DNA of 50,072 nucleotides from Fretibacterium sp. OH1220_COT-178. GTDB lineage: Bacteria > Synergistota > Synergistia > Synergistales > Aminobacteriaceae. The translations under genes were made by a program, and so were the position numbers. The stretch lies in assembly GCF_003860125.1 (NCBI RefSeq), contig NZ_RQYL01000023.1, forward strand, positions 1 to 50,072, given 5' to 3'. Below are positions 8,301 to 19,100 of the stretch, piece by piece. Numbering within the stretch: the first letter of the stretch is position 1; each line of letters begins with the position of its first letter. Below the pieces are notes generated by a model, which worked only from the letters and a program-made list of their open reading frames with translations, was not told the DNA's origin and ran no database searches.

Positions 8301-9130
8301 TCGCGGGCCTTTTGCCCCCTCGCGGCGATCTCGTCCCCAAGGGCCCGGAACACCAGGCTCCAGACCTCCCAGGCCGCGGTCCAGTGCGGCCGCAGAAGCG
8401 CCGTCACGGCCGCCTGGGCAGCGCGCACCTGCGGGGCGTCGGGGCGTGGCGCATCGTCGGCCCAGTCCAGCATGAGCGTCCAGGTATGACCCAGGGAAGC
8501 GTGCAGTTCCGTCGCCTCCCGGGCCAGGGTGCGGAGCCCGTCGGCGCCCCAGCGGCCCAGTGCCGCGCCGAGCGTCGGGTCGGCGTCCAGGGCCTCGGCG
8601 GCCCGTCGAAGCCGATCGTCCCCGTAGATCTGGGCCAGGGCACGGAGCTCTGCGGCCTCCAGGGCGTCCTCGAGCTCGTTCCAGAACTCCTCCTCCTGGG
8701 GGCTGCTGACGAGAGAGGCGCGGGGGTCGACGTTCAGCGAGAGGCCGGACTCCCGGATCAGGCGGGCCGCAAAAGCGTGGATGGTCGAGATCCAGCCCTC
8801 CCCGAACCCGTCGAGCAGGGCCTGGACGCGCTCCGTCGAGACGGGGGCGCCGGGCGCCGAGAGGAGCTCACGGACGCGCCGCTCGATACGCTCGCGCATC
8901 TCGGCGGCCGCGGCCTCGGTGTAGGTCAGGGTCAGGATGTCGCGCGGCAGGCGGTCCGGGTCGGTAAGAAGCAGACGGGCGTAGCGGCTGGAGAGGACCC
9001 AGGTCTTGCCCGTACCGGCCCCGGCCCCGACCGTCACCCGGCCGCCCTCGGCCGTCACGGCCGCCCTCTGCCCGCCGGGCGTGCCCGGGGGCAGCAGAAG
9101 CCGGTCCCAGAAGTCCGTCGTCCTGCTCAT
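5390..9130 (-). CDS. AddA-like UvrD helicase with Fe-S PD-(D/E)XK nuclease
   Basis: Predicted ATP-dependent helicase-nuclease for double-strand-break repair and DNA degradation. The 1,246-residue protein has Walker A GAGAGTGKT (35-43), TYTEAAAAEMRER motif Ia, the UvrD Walker B VDEFQDTD (near 423), GDPKQSIYRFR, a late HASKGLE motif and VAATRAQ. The C-terminal nuclease carries GAMDVAW and LDYK (about 1120-1135). A cysteine in FEWCPLAW (near 983) plus C-x2-C-x5-C in HCRECPWAKGC (near 1234) match the four-cysteine Fe-S layout of AddB/Cas4 nucleases. Start ATG at 9130 follows GAGGAGGGAGGA. No addB, recC or recD lies beside it. It could be the AddA half of an AddAB encoded elsewhere, or an AdnA-like enzyme. 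Confidence 0.9.
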   Translation of the reverse strand: MSRTTDFWDRLLLPPGTPGGQRAAVTAEGGRVTVGAGAGTGKTWVLSSRYARLLLTDPDRLPRDILTLTYTEAAAAEMRERIERRVRELLSAPGAPVSTERVQALLDGFGEGWISTIHAFAARLIRESGLSLNVDPRASLVSSPQEEEFWNELEDALEAAELRALAQIYGDDRLRRAAEALDADPTLGAALGRWGADGLRTLAREATELHASLGHTWTLMLDWADDAPRPDAPQVRAAQAAVTALLRPHWTAAWEVWSLVFRALGDEIAARGQKAREEGKSEGAAALLAACADRWTRRMAAPEGPDDEALRLFYVDVAHNVKGASGPLFGAVKEILGMTVGDWQKEQDRDGDRTGLSAFAPDEPLAEPERRLRAALLRFCGTAWGLWDGMKRRRGLLSFSDMILHAREAVEDARVSREFRHILVDEFQDTDPLQFSMLETLREHEGAGLFAVGDPKQSIYRFRHADPALFARTIAEADVRVELNVSFRTRAALLKRVNALFAHIWASGLGAAEGMEGLAFDPLSPVEAPPERDAGTLSPFSVLLSVRRGRGERPARERLARALAAHIAGAVRSGQTVWDKAQGALRPVRWRDFAVLLRNRNNHDLLEHIFAEEGVPVLPDRSTDYFARGEVGDVIALMRTAADPGDETALAGWLLSPLSGVPEAEALRCLEARADPPRGGSPTALADLLRERLPEAASRLSRLELLGRHKGPAALLEDLVRDRRWLSGYDPRYRLRALRNVRRALSLARAYQRGLALSLTGCARWMERSLRGGTRLEEPRWMDRDADAVLIATVHASKGLEYPVVAIFDTARRERPASLVPSRKLGLAFSGLPEFLPGPGEPHDDAGEEPRTMRWERLLSSQGDREEDMRLFYVAATRAQDALWLCGVVGEDAQGNRTLPRGRWTSLALAWLADEEGCGWPDLVDPEVRYVGEDGAHAAAPSAPGLRDAPPAAAPVPTAIPAPDRSGTTLASFSATSFALFEWCPLAWRRRYRQGLDLRWEVPDEGVPDPSGAPPPAGSGGAELGTLAHWILARWPSERVRPGERDTLSYWLSDPRVPARLPAGLRDVWRDPAARETLADWLGRFEGSEAGMEIRRALRMDRARREAPFRVRVGGLPLVGAMDVAWRSPDGPGRWRVLDYKITLPEDAPSELYRAQLAFYALVVRELADRRGEPFEEVDVGLVFLREGGRMGHRQAFPRNFGWDGLRARVLAAAQSAALGDWPPRTEHCRECPWAKGCPAAHGNRT

Positions 9131-9222
9131 GCGGTTGGTCCTCCCTCCTCGTTGCCGAGGGTATCTTACCGCATGGGGGCGCAGGAGACAAAGGGGAGGG
9201 GAAAGGGGGGAGAAAAACGGAA

Positions 9223-9245
9223 GGGGCGGACCCGAGGTCCGCCCC
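9223..9245 (-). terminator. Terminator of the adhesin operon
   Basis: GGGGCGGACC (9223-9232) pairs with GGTCCGCCCC (9236-9245) across a 3-base loop. On the minus strand TTCCGTTTTTCT follows; on the plus strand AATTTTTG follows. It lies 28 bases after the adhesin stop. Confidence 0.75.
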
Positions 9246-9272
9246 CAATTTTTGTTTGAAACCGATCCGCCG

Positions 9273-10130
9273 TTACGGCTGGATGGCGTCGTCCATCTCC
9301 TGCGCGATCGTCACCGCGGCGTCCGGGACGGGGGGCGCGTAGAACTCCGGCGCGCTCTCCACCTCGGGAATCGCCTCCGGCGCGTCCTCGCCCGGCAGGG
9401 GCAGATCGCCGCCGCCCAGGTCCAAAACGTCGTCCGCCGTCAGGCCGCCCAGCTCCGGAGCCCCTTCGTCCGCCGCGTCGGACCCCATGTCCGCGACGCC
9501 ATTCAGGTCCAGCGCGTCCTCTGCGGGGGCGTTGCCCAGATCCGGCGCATCCTCGCCGGCCGTTTCCGCAGGGGCCACCTCGGCCGCGTCCACCGACGGC
9601 ACATCGTCCAAGTCCGGCCCGGGCTCGGACACGGCGTCGGCCGCGTCCGCCAGCGGTGCGTCGTCCAGGTCCGGAAGGTTGTCCGCCGGTACACCGGCCT
9701 CCGTCCCCGTGTCGACCGGGTCGATGGGATCCGGGGCGGGAAGGTCCGCCGTTCCAGCAGGCTCCCCGACCGCGGCTGACGTATCCGCCGCTCCGTCCGC
9801 GAGGTCCGGAAGGGCCGTTCCCTCCGCCGGCTCGCTCGTCCCGGAGTCCGCCGTGTCCGGAAGGTCCGGGATGTCGGTGTTCGTCGCGTCGGCGCCCACC
9901 GGAAGCAGCGCCGCGGCCTCGTCGATCGCCGCCTCGGCCTCCGCATCGGTCCCCTCCGGAAGGTTGTTGGCCTCCCCGAGCAGCGAGGCGCCAAGGGCCG
10001 CTGCCGCCGGGTCCAGGGTTGGGTCGATCGGGTTCCCGTCCGCGTCGAGGATCGGCTCCATCCCCTCCGCACCCTCCGGGAGCGCGGAGAAGAAGGCCGA
10101 ACGCCCCGTGATTCCCGACGGCGCAGTCCC
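9273..10130 (-). repeat. Acidic PDL-motif tail of the adhesin
   Basis: Codes for about 285 residues of Ala/Asp/Glu/Pro-rich sequence in which a short motif recurs at roughly 20-residue spacing: IPDLPD, LPDLAD, LPDLDDAP, GPDLDDVP, APDLGNAP, APELGG. The last 25 residues (from EFYAPPVP) are less repetitive and could carry the secretion signal. Not a recognised RTX block. Confidence 0.6.
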
Positions 10131-13100
10131 CGGCTTGATGTCCACCTGGAAGCTGCTGCTGACAGCGGCGGACGTGTCGCCGTTGGAGGTCTCCACGGTC
10201 TTGGCCGTGACGTTCACCGTTCCGCTCATGGGGGCGTTCCTGGTGAAGGCCAGCTCGGGAACCTTATTGTAGGCGATGCCCGAGACCGTGTAGGTGTCGG
10301 TGTGCACATCGTAGGATGCGGAGCCGTTGTTGAAGGTGACCCCCGCTCCCAGGCCCTTCAGGGCCACGGTCACGGTCTCGGAGCCGTCCGTGTCCCTCAC
10401 CGTCGCGTTCAGGTGGATGGGGATGCTCTCGCCCGCCTTGCCGAAGGTCTGGGTGGGGTTGATCGTCAGGCCGTCGGCCACCGCTTCGACCTTCACGTCG
10501 AACACGGCCTCGTTGGCCTTGACGGTGGTCTGCCCCTTCTCGCCGGAGTAGACCGTCAGCTTGACGGCCGCTGCGGTCTCGCTGATGTTCTGGGGCGCCT
10601 GGACGGCGATGTAGCCGGGCAGCTTGCCGTCCGGGGTCAGCGTGAGGGCCCAGGTGCCGCCGCCCACGTTCTTGGCCTCCTGAGCGGACCCCGCATCGGC
10701 CCCGACGAAGACCTTGTAGTCGTCCGGGACGTTGGTCAGCGTCGCCGAGACGACCTGCTCCGACCCGTCGGCATCCACCAGGCCCGTGCCGCCGACCTGG
10801 ATCTGTATCCTCGTGTCCTCCTGACCGGCAGCGTTGCCCACCGTAAGGTCGTAGCCGCTGTTGACGGCGTTGACGTGCACGGTCTGCTCGACCGTACTTG
10901 CCACGGTATTCGCCGCGCCGGTCTCCTGCGAGACGACGTGGGCCGTGACCTTGAAGTCGCCCGAGGCGTGCGCCGCCGGCCTGTAGGTGAGCGACACGGT
11001 GCCGCTGCCCTGGTCGCCGCCGACGTTGACGCCCTCCACGACGTAGTACCGGCCGTTGTCCACGCCCGGGACGCCGTTCACGTTCGTCTGGGCGATCGCC
11101 GTCCCCTGGTACTCCAGCGTACCCCCGGTTCCGTGGGCGGGCTCCTGGATCTGGACGTACATCTTGCCGCCGACGATCGTCGCGCTGGCGCCGTCGGCCT
11201 CGTTGGTCAGATCGATGGTGATGGGCACGCCTCCCGCGGCCCCCTCGTCCACGACCGGGGCGTCGAGCGTCATCGTCGCTTCGTCCGTCACGGGGGTGAC
11301 CCCCGCCGGCCTGATGTCCGTCACGTCGGCCGAAGCGTAGGTATCCGGCCTATTCGGATTGCTGGCCACGGTGTAGCCCCTGACGGACGCGTCGAACTGG
11401 ATGTCGAGGCCGTCGCCGGCCTTGTTGTCGTTCCAGTGTTCGGGCAGCTTCAGCTTGATGCTGTCCAGCAGGTGATCCATTCCGTTTTGCGTGGCGGGCA
11501 CGGTAGTGTCCCCCGGAGCGGATGCCGTCCAGACCGTTTCGCCGTCGATCGTGGTCTTGGTCATCCCCTCCACCTCGATCCGGGGGTCCAAGCCCTTGAG
11601 GGAGATGACGTAGCTCGCGGCGGGGTCGTTGCCGATGTTGGTGATTTCGACCTTCAGCAGCTCCTTCAGGGCGATCTCCAGGTCCTCCGTCGCCGTGGGG
11701 CTCAGTTTTTGGGCCGTCAGGGTCGGGGGCTCGTAGTTCACGTCCCCCTGGTTGAGGATGGCCGTCTCCAGCTTCCATTCCGCGTCGGACTCCGCGAGCT
11801 CGATGGCCTTTCCGTCCTTGCTGAAGGCCGTGGCCCGCATCGTGTAGCTTCGGAACGCGTTGTCGAAGCTGCCGCTGTTGTTGTCGAGCGTGAACTCCAA
11901 GGTCTTGGAGAAGGTTCCGCCCGTAAAGGCGCCCGTCCCCTCCGGGACCTCGACCACCCAGCGGTTGACCGGGAAGTCCCCGCTGAGGTCCCCCGCCTCC
12001 GGCGTGCCCTTCCCCACCAGGGTGCCGCCCTTGATGCTGACGCCGTAGGGCACGTTGTCCACGACGAAGTAGGCCAGCTGCTCGCTGCCGTCCGTGTCCG
12101 CCGTGTTCCCGGCATTCGGGTCCGGCTGCTGGTCCACCTTGATGTCGACCGAAAAGGTCGCCTGCCCCTTGTTGGGGCCCGCGTCGGCGACGTCGGTGAT
12201 CTTGAGCCCCGCCGTGCCATTGAGCGTCATCGTCCCGACTCCCTGACTGATGGCGGTCACGTCCGAATCGGTCGCGTCCGTCACGGGGGCCAGCTTCAGG
12301 GTGTAGCTGCCGTCGAACTGCTGGGTCTCCATGCCCAGGGTCCCGTCCGCCGGGGCGTCGCCCACCGTATATTTGACGCCGAAGCTGAAGTCGCCGTCCT
12401 TATTCGCCGGGCCCTTGGCGAAGACGTTCTCCAGGTCGGCCTTCTGGATCTTGTACCAGCCGTCGGCGTCCGCCGCGAGAGCGGCCCCGGCCGCGCCCAG
12501 CGTCAGGGTGATGTTCTGGCTGTCGACGTCCGCAGCCTTGATCCAGACGGCCTCGAGCGTCTCGTCCGCGTCGTCGTTCTGGGGCTGGATGGTGAAGTCG
12601 AGCTTCGCCGGAGCGTCCTCCTTCCCGGAGGCCTCGAGGTTCATCTTCGCCTCCGGGGTCGCGGCCACCTCGATTTGGACGTTTTTCTCGGCGGCGTTGG
12701 GGTTGGCGTTGCCGTCGTTCTCCACGGTGACGGCCGTCGCCTTCAGGTTGATCGTCCCGCTGTAGTTTTTCTTCACTACCACGGACGCGCTCTCGTCGTC
12801 GAGGGCTTCCTTGGTGACCAGCCACCTGCGCCCCTCTCCCGAGCCGCCCAGGAATTTGGCGCCGGCCATGTCGAACTGCTCCGCGAGGCCGGAGATGACC
12901 AGGGACACGGTCTCCGACCCGTCCGCATCCTTCGGGGCGATCGTCTGGAAGGCGTTCTTGAGGGCGATCTTGCCGTCGTTGGCCTCGGCGGTCCCCTCCG
13001 TCGTCGCCAGAGGCGCGGTGACGAGCGTCGCGGGGTCGGCCACGCCCTTGACCTCGACAAGAAGGTCGAGCGTCGTGGCGACAGGGTTTGTGCTGGTAAT

Positions 13101-16100
13101 TGTCTCGGTCTGGCCGGGGATGGGGTTGCCCGAACCGTCCAGCTTCGGGACCGTGACCGTGTCCACGCTCACCGCGCTGACCTGCAGGGTGAAATTCGTG
13201 TTGTCGTTGAGCGGCGGCTTGACCGAGAAATCCGCGTTCTTGTCGAAGCCGTCGATCTTGTACGAGCCGTCGGGCTGGGCCGTCAGGACGGCCCCCTTGT
13301 AGGTCAGCACGGCGCCCGCCGGGACGTTCCGGATCGTGATGTTGAAGGTCTCGTCCGGGTCCGGGCTGATGGGGTTGATCTTCCCCTTCAGGTCGATGTT
13401 CGAGTCCTCGAAGCCCTTCACCTGGGCGGACGCGAAGGTTACGTCGTCCGCCTTGGGAGCGACGATCAGGTTCTTCAGCCACGCCTCGCCGGACAGCTGA
13501 GTATTGGCCTGGCTGTTGTCCCCGGGGGCATCCGCGTCGAAGTCCTTCGTATAGGCCTGAACCTTGATCTGGAAGGCACCGGCCGCGTTCTTCGGCGCCT
13601 CGAACTTGACCGAGTCGAGCTTGTCCATCGGGATGTTCACGCCCGAGCCGCGGTAGGTCCCCGACCCGCCGTCCCACGTGAACTTGGCCCCGACCGCATC
13701 GACGAACTTGCCCGCCTTGGCGTCCCAGATCTGCGGGGTCAGCCGGGCGAAGGTCTGTTCGTCGGCGTCCTGGTTGGCCCAGCCCTGGCTGAAGACGAAT
13801 CCGTCCTGGTTGATGGTGAAGGGCGTGTCCTCCAGGGCCCGGGTCGTGTAGATCTTGCCGCCGCCCATCGTCAGATCGGAGGTGCCGTCCCCGTCGAGGT
13901 CCTGCGTCACCCAGCTGTCTCCGACCTTCTTCAGGGCCTCCGCTCTGGGCGTGACCTTGATCGTGACGTCCACGGCCTGGGTGCCGGTGGCCGGGCCGAA
14001 TCCGGGGGCCGTGTCCGTGGTCGTGACGGTGACCCGGACGACCTCGTCCTTGCTGGAGTGGTTCGGGGCCACTGCGGTGTAGTTTTTGTATTGGGCCATA
14101 TCGACCGTATGCCCCGCATTGACGGTCTGGCCGTTGTGGTCCTTGAGCACCCAGCCCGCGGGGATCGCGTCGATCGTGATGCCGGTGATCGTCTCGCTGC
14201 CGTCGTTGTCCGTCAGGGCGATGTTCGCCAGGAACTTCGCGCCGCTCGTCTCTGCGGTGCGCCCCGCGTCCTCGACCATTTGGGCCGATGCGTTGGGGGC
14301 AACGTCGCCCGCAATGGGCGCCACCTTCAGGTTCAGCGTGACCTCGGCCACCTTGGACTCGGCCCGGTCCTCCGCCTCCGTGACGCCCGCCAAGCCGTGA
14401 TGGGGATCCTGCGTGGTCCCCCCGGGGTTCAGGGTCGAGTCGCCGTCCCGGTCCTGCGCCACGAGCTTCAGCTTGATCCCGTCCAGGTTGCCGCTGACGT
14501 TTCCGGCCGCGCCGAGCTCGATGGCCGGAAGCGCCGTGCCGGTGCTGAGCGACGGGACGGGGATCTTGACCTGCTCCCCGGCTGCCGCAACGTAGTCCAC
14601 ACCGCCGATGCGGACCCGGACGCCGCCGCCCGCCGGAGCCTCGAGGACCAGCCAGCGGTCCTCGCTGCCGTCCAGATCGTCGAACTGGGCGGTCAGGCGA
14701 TCAGTAACGTTGATCAGTCCGTCCTCGTTCTGCTGGCCCAGGTCCGGGTTGGTGACCGTCAGGGACACGTCGTCCGTCACGGCCTTGACCTCGACGTGGG
14801 CGGTCGTCGTACTGGTCGCGCCGGGCACGCCTGGAAGCACGTTTCCGGCGTCGTCCACCTCGTACTCGGTCACCGAGACCTTGATGTCGATGTCCTCGTG
14901 CCGGTGCGCGGGTGGGGTGATCGTCAGGGCCTCGTACTGGGCCTTGGTCATGGCCACGACCCCGGGCGTCGCGCCGGCGCCGGCGACGTGATCGTTCGGG
15001 TCGTCGGTGAGGACGATCTTGAGGACGCCGCCTGCCGGGACCAGTTCGTCCGCGCCGTTGAAGATCTTCGCGCCCGCGGGGATGGCGGAGAGCGTGATGA
15101 CGCCCAGGCGCTCGGGGTTGTCGTGGTTGTCCGCGCCGCCCGTCAGGTCCGTCCTGTCCGTGATGGTCGGAGCCTTCAGCCCCAGCGCCACGGTATTGTC
15201 CTCCAGCACGTCCTTCGACGAGGCCGTGAGCCCCGGTGCGTCGGACACGGGGTTGACGGTGATGTCCAGCGTGCGCGTGTCGGTACCGACGCCGTGGATG
15301 TTTGCCGTGAACGTGACCTGCGGTACGGGGCCGCTGTAATTGGTCTTCGGCTCGAAGGTGTAGGCACCGTCGGACTGGATGGTCAGCGTGCCGATGACCT
15401 CGTTCGCCGCGTTGGTGACGTTGACGGGGGTCCCCACGGCATGCGTCCCCGCCATGCCGTCGATCGTGAAGTCCCGGACCGCCAGCGACTCGCCTTGGTC
15501 CGGGTCCTGAACGAATCCGGCGCCGTCGGTGAGGACGTTTCCGCTCGTTATGTTCGTGTCCTCGTTGGTATTTCTGACGATGTTGCCGCCCAGAGTACCG
15601 GTGTCGTTGATGCCCGTGATGACGATCTTGACCACCTGCGTGTCCGAGGCGTTGTGGGGGTCCGTGGCCTTCACGGTGTAGTCGAGCACCAGCGTCTGAT
15701 CTTTGGGCAGGAACTTGAAGGCCTCGACCTCCGCCGGAAGGTCCGCGTCGCCCGAGTTGAAGCTCCACCGGATCACGTTAGGCACGCTGCTTTGGGTGCC
15801 GTCCAGGCCGCCGGCGACGGTGAACATCTTCAGGAGCTCCGCCTCGGTGAGCCCGGCGGGCAGCGGGCCCGTGTAGGTGCTCTCGCCCGTGTTGACCGAT
15901 ACGCCCGTCTTGGCCACCGCCACGACGTCGTGGGTGTCCACGTCCTCCAGCGAAAGGGTGCCGTCCGCGGTCAAAGGGGCGTTGGTCTCCGTCAGGTTTG
16001 CCCGGTCGCTGTCCCCGGCGTCGACCGTGATGTCCGGCACGTCGTTCGTCCCGTTGATGGTGATGGTCAGCGTAGTGTGCTTCATTGCTCCGCTTGGGTC

Positions 16101-19100
16101 GACGACCGTGTAGGTAAATTTTTCCGTCAGGGTCTCCCCGACGGCCAGGGCCTGGACCTCGGGCTTGCCGTTGTCCAGCGTGTAGGTGTAGTTGCCGTAT
16201 CGGTCGATCTTTATGGTGCCGTGGTCCCCGGCGATGTTGCTTCCGATCGTGGCGGGGGCATCAAGGTCGGTGCCGGTGTCGCCCTTGGCCAGGCCGACGA
16301 CGGTGAGGTCGTCCCCGACCGGCGTGCTGTCGTTCCGCAGCACGTTGTCGGCGGCGACCGGTTTGCTGTCCTCGGTGACGGTGTTGGCGTCGGGGGTGAC
16401 GCCGAACTCGGTGTCGGCGCCGTTGATGGTGATGGTGACGGTGGTGGTGGCGGTGCCGCCCTTGCCGTCCGAGATCGTGTAGGTGAAGGTGTCGGTGAGG
16501 GTGTTGCCGCCGGCCAGGCTCTGCACGTCCGGATTGGTGTTGTCCAGCTTGTAGGTATAGGTTCCGTCGGGGTTGATGACGATGGTGCCGTAGTCGCCGG
16601 ACACCCCGCCGCCGACGTTGCCGCTGGCCGAGGGCTGGTTCCCCGCGACGACGCCGACAACGCTGAGGGGATTGCCCTCCGGGTCGCTGTCGTTGGGGAT
16701 CACGTTGCCGGCCACGACCGTGGTCGCGGCGCTACCGTCCTCGTAGCCGGGCTGGTCCGCGGCGTTCTTCGTCACCGTGTTGACGTCGGGCTGAGCCTCG
16801 GGCGCATCGTTGGTGCCGTTGATGGTGATGGTGACGGTGGTGGTGGCGGTGCCGCCCTTCCCGTCCGAGATCGTGTAGGTGAAGGTGTCGGTGAGGGTGT
16901 CGCCCTCACCCAGCTTCTGCACGTCCGGGTTGCTGTTGTCCGGCGTGTAGGTGTAGCTGCCGTCCGGGTTGATCTTAATGGTACCGTAGTCGCCCGGCAC
17001 GTTCGTCCCCACGTTGCCGGTGGCCGTGCCCGTGTCGCCCTTGGCCACGCCGACGACCGTCAGCGGGTCGTTCTCCGGGTCGCTGTCGGCCCGATCCCCC
17101 GGGCTCTGGGGCACGATGACGTTGCCCGTCACCGCGGGCCCGTCCTCCGTCGCCGTGTTGGTGTCGGGGACCGCCGTGGGCGGGGTGTTCGCCGTGGCGC
17201 CGATGGTGATGGTGACGGTGGTGGTGGCGGTGCCGCCCTTCCCGTCCGAGATGGTGTAGGTGAAGGTGTCGGTCAGGGTGTTCGTGCCGGTCAGCCCCTG
17301 CACGGCCGGGTTGGTGTTGTCCAGCGCGTAGGTGTAAGTGCCGTCGGGGTTGACGACGATGGTGCCGTAGGTGCCCGGCACCCCTGTGCCGACGCCGACG
17401 TCGCCCGTGGGCGGCGTCCCCGGGGTGCCTGCGGCGACGCCGACGACCGTCAGCGGGTCGCCCTCCGGGTCGGTGTCGTTGGGGATCACGTTGCCGGCCA
17501 CGACGGACGTGTTCGGGTTGCCGTCGTCGTGGCCCGACGCGTCGTCCGCGCCCCGCACCGCCAGGTTGACGTCGGGCCGCGCCACGGGCGCGTCGTTGGC
17601 GCCGTTGATGGTGATGGTGACGGTGGTGGTGTCGGTGCCGCCGTGTCCGTCCGAGATGGTGTAGGTGAAGGTGTCGGTGAGGGTTTCGCCGCCGCCCAGG
17701 CCCTGCACGTCCGGGTTGTTCGGGTCCGGTGTGTAGGTGTAGCTGCCGTCGGGATTGATGACGATGGTGCCGTACTCGCCCGGCACGTTCGACCCCACGT
17801 TGCCGGTGGCCGAGGGCTGGTTGCCCGGGACGACGCCCACCACCGTCAGGGTGTCGCCGTCCGGGTCGCTGTCGTTCGGGATGACGTTGCCCGTGGCCGC
17901 GGGCCCGTCCTCCGGCACCGTGTTGGTGTCGGGGTCCGCCGTGGGCGGGGTGTTCGCCGTGGCGCCGATGGTGATGGTGACGGTGGTGGTGGCGGTGCCG
18001 CCCTTCCCGTCCGAGACCGTGTAGGTGAAGGTGTCCGTCAGACGGTCCGTTCCGGTCAGGGCCTGCACGGCCGGGTTGGTGTTGTCCAGCGTGTAGGTGT
18101 AGGTTCCATCGGGGTTGATCTTGATGCTGCCGTAGGCGCCTCCCACACCGCCGCCCACGCCGCCGCTGGCCGAGGGCTGGGTGCCGGGGACGACGCCGAC
18201 CACCGTCAGCGTATCGCCGTCCGGGTCGTTGTCGTTGGGGATCACGTTGCCCGCCACGATCGTCGTTGCGTTGCTGCCGTCGTCATGTCCCGGCGCGTCG
18301 GGCCCGCCGCGCACGACCGTGTTGACGTCGGGCTGCGCCGTGGGGGGCGTGTTGAGGCCGGGCGGAGGCGGGGGCGGGGTCGGCCCGCCGGGGCCTCCGG
18401 GGGTACCGGGGTCGGGCTGTGGCCCGGGCTGAGGACCGGGCTGCGGTTCGGGTCCCGGCTGGGGACCGGGGGCGGGCTGCGGTCCCGGCTGAGGGCCGGG
18501 TTGGGGCCCAGGCTGAGGTCCCGGTTGAGGGCCGGGCTGCGGCCCGGGCGCAGGCGGCAGCGGCTTCACCGGGGGGACGTCGGTGAACTGGTCGCGGGGA
18601 TGGTTCGGCAGGTAGCTGTCCGGACGCCCGGCCTGGGGGTAGTCGATCTCCACCCCGTAGAGCGGGAACTTGACGCGGTCCAGGTCGAACTCGTACGCGA
18701 TGCGCGGGTTCTCGGTGTGCCGGTCCGAGAACCGGAAGATTTCGTTGACGTCGCGGCCCAGGTTCCCCTGGTCGAAGAAACGCATGTCCTGCAGGTAGTC
18801 CACGCGGGGCGCGCGGAACGACCCGAAACCGCCCATGTTGTGGGACGGGGAGGACTCCACGTCCTCCTCGGGCGTCGGCAGCGCGGTGCTCGCCGATGCG
18901 CGCGGGGCCCCCGCATCTATGTCCTCCTCGGGCTGGGGAGCCAGGTTCTCCGGCTGGATGGAGAACGACCGGTACGGCGGGATCCCGAAGACGTCGCCCT
19001 CGGGCCCCTCGAAATAGACGCTTCCGCCCCGGGTGACCAGGACGTCGCCCTTGTGAAGGACGTCCCCCTCCCTGATGGGGACCAGCGAGCCGTTCGGCCG

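Noticed and set aside
5378-9259. Plus-strand open frame of 1,293 codons
   Set aside because: Antisense shadow of the helicase-nuclease, whose motifs and ribosome site are clear. The plus-strand product is Gly/Pro/Arg-rich with no motif.
18360-18555. CRISPR-like short repeats
   Set aside because: These are in-frame Pro-Gln-Pro-Gly codons without unique spacers or cas genes.
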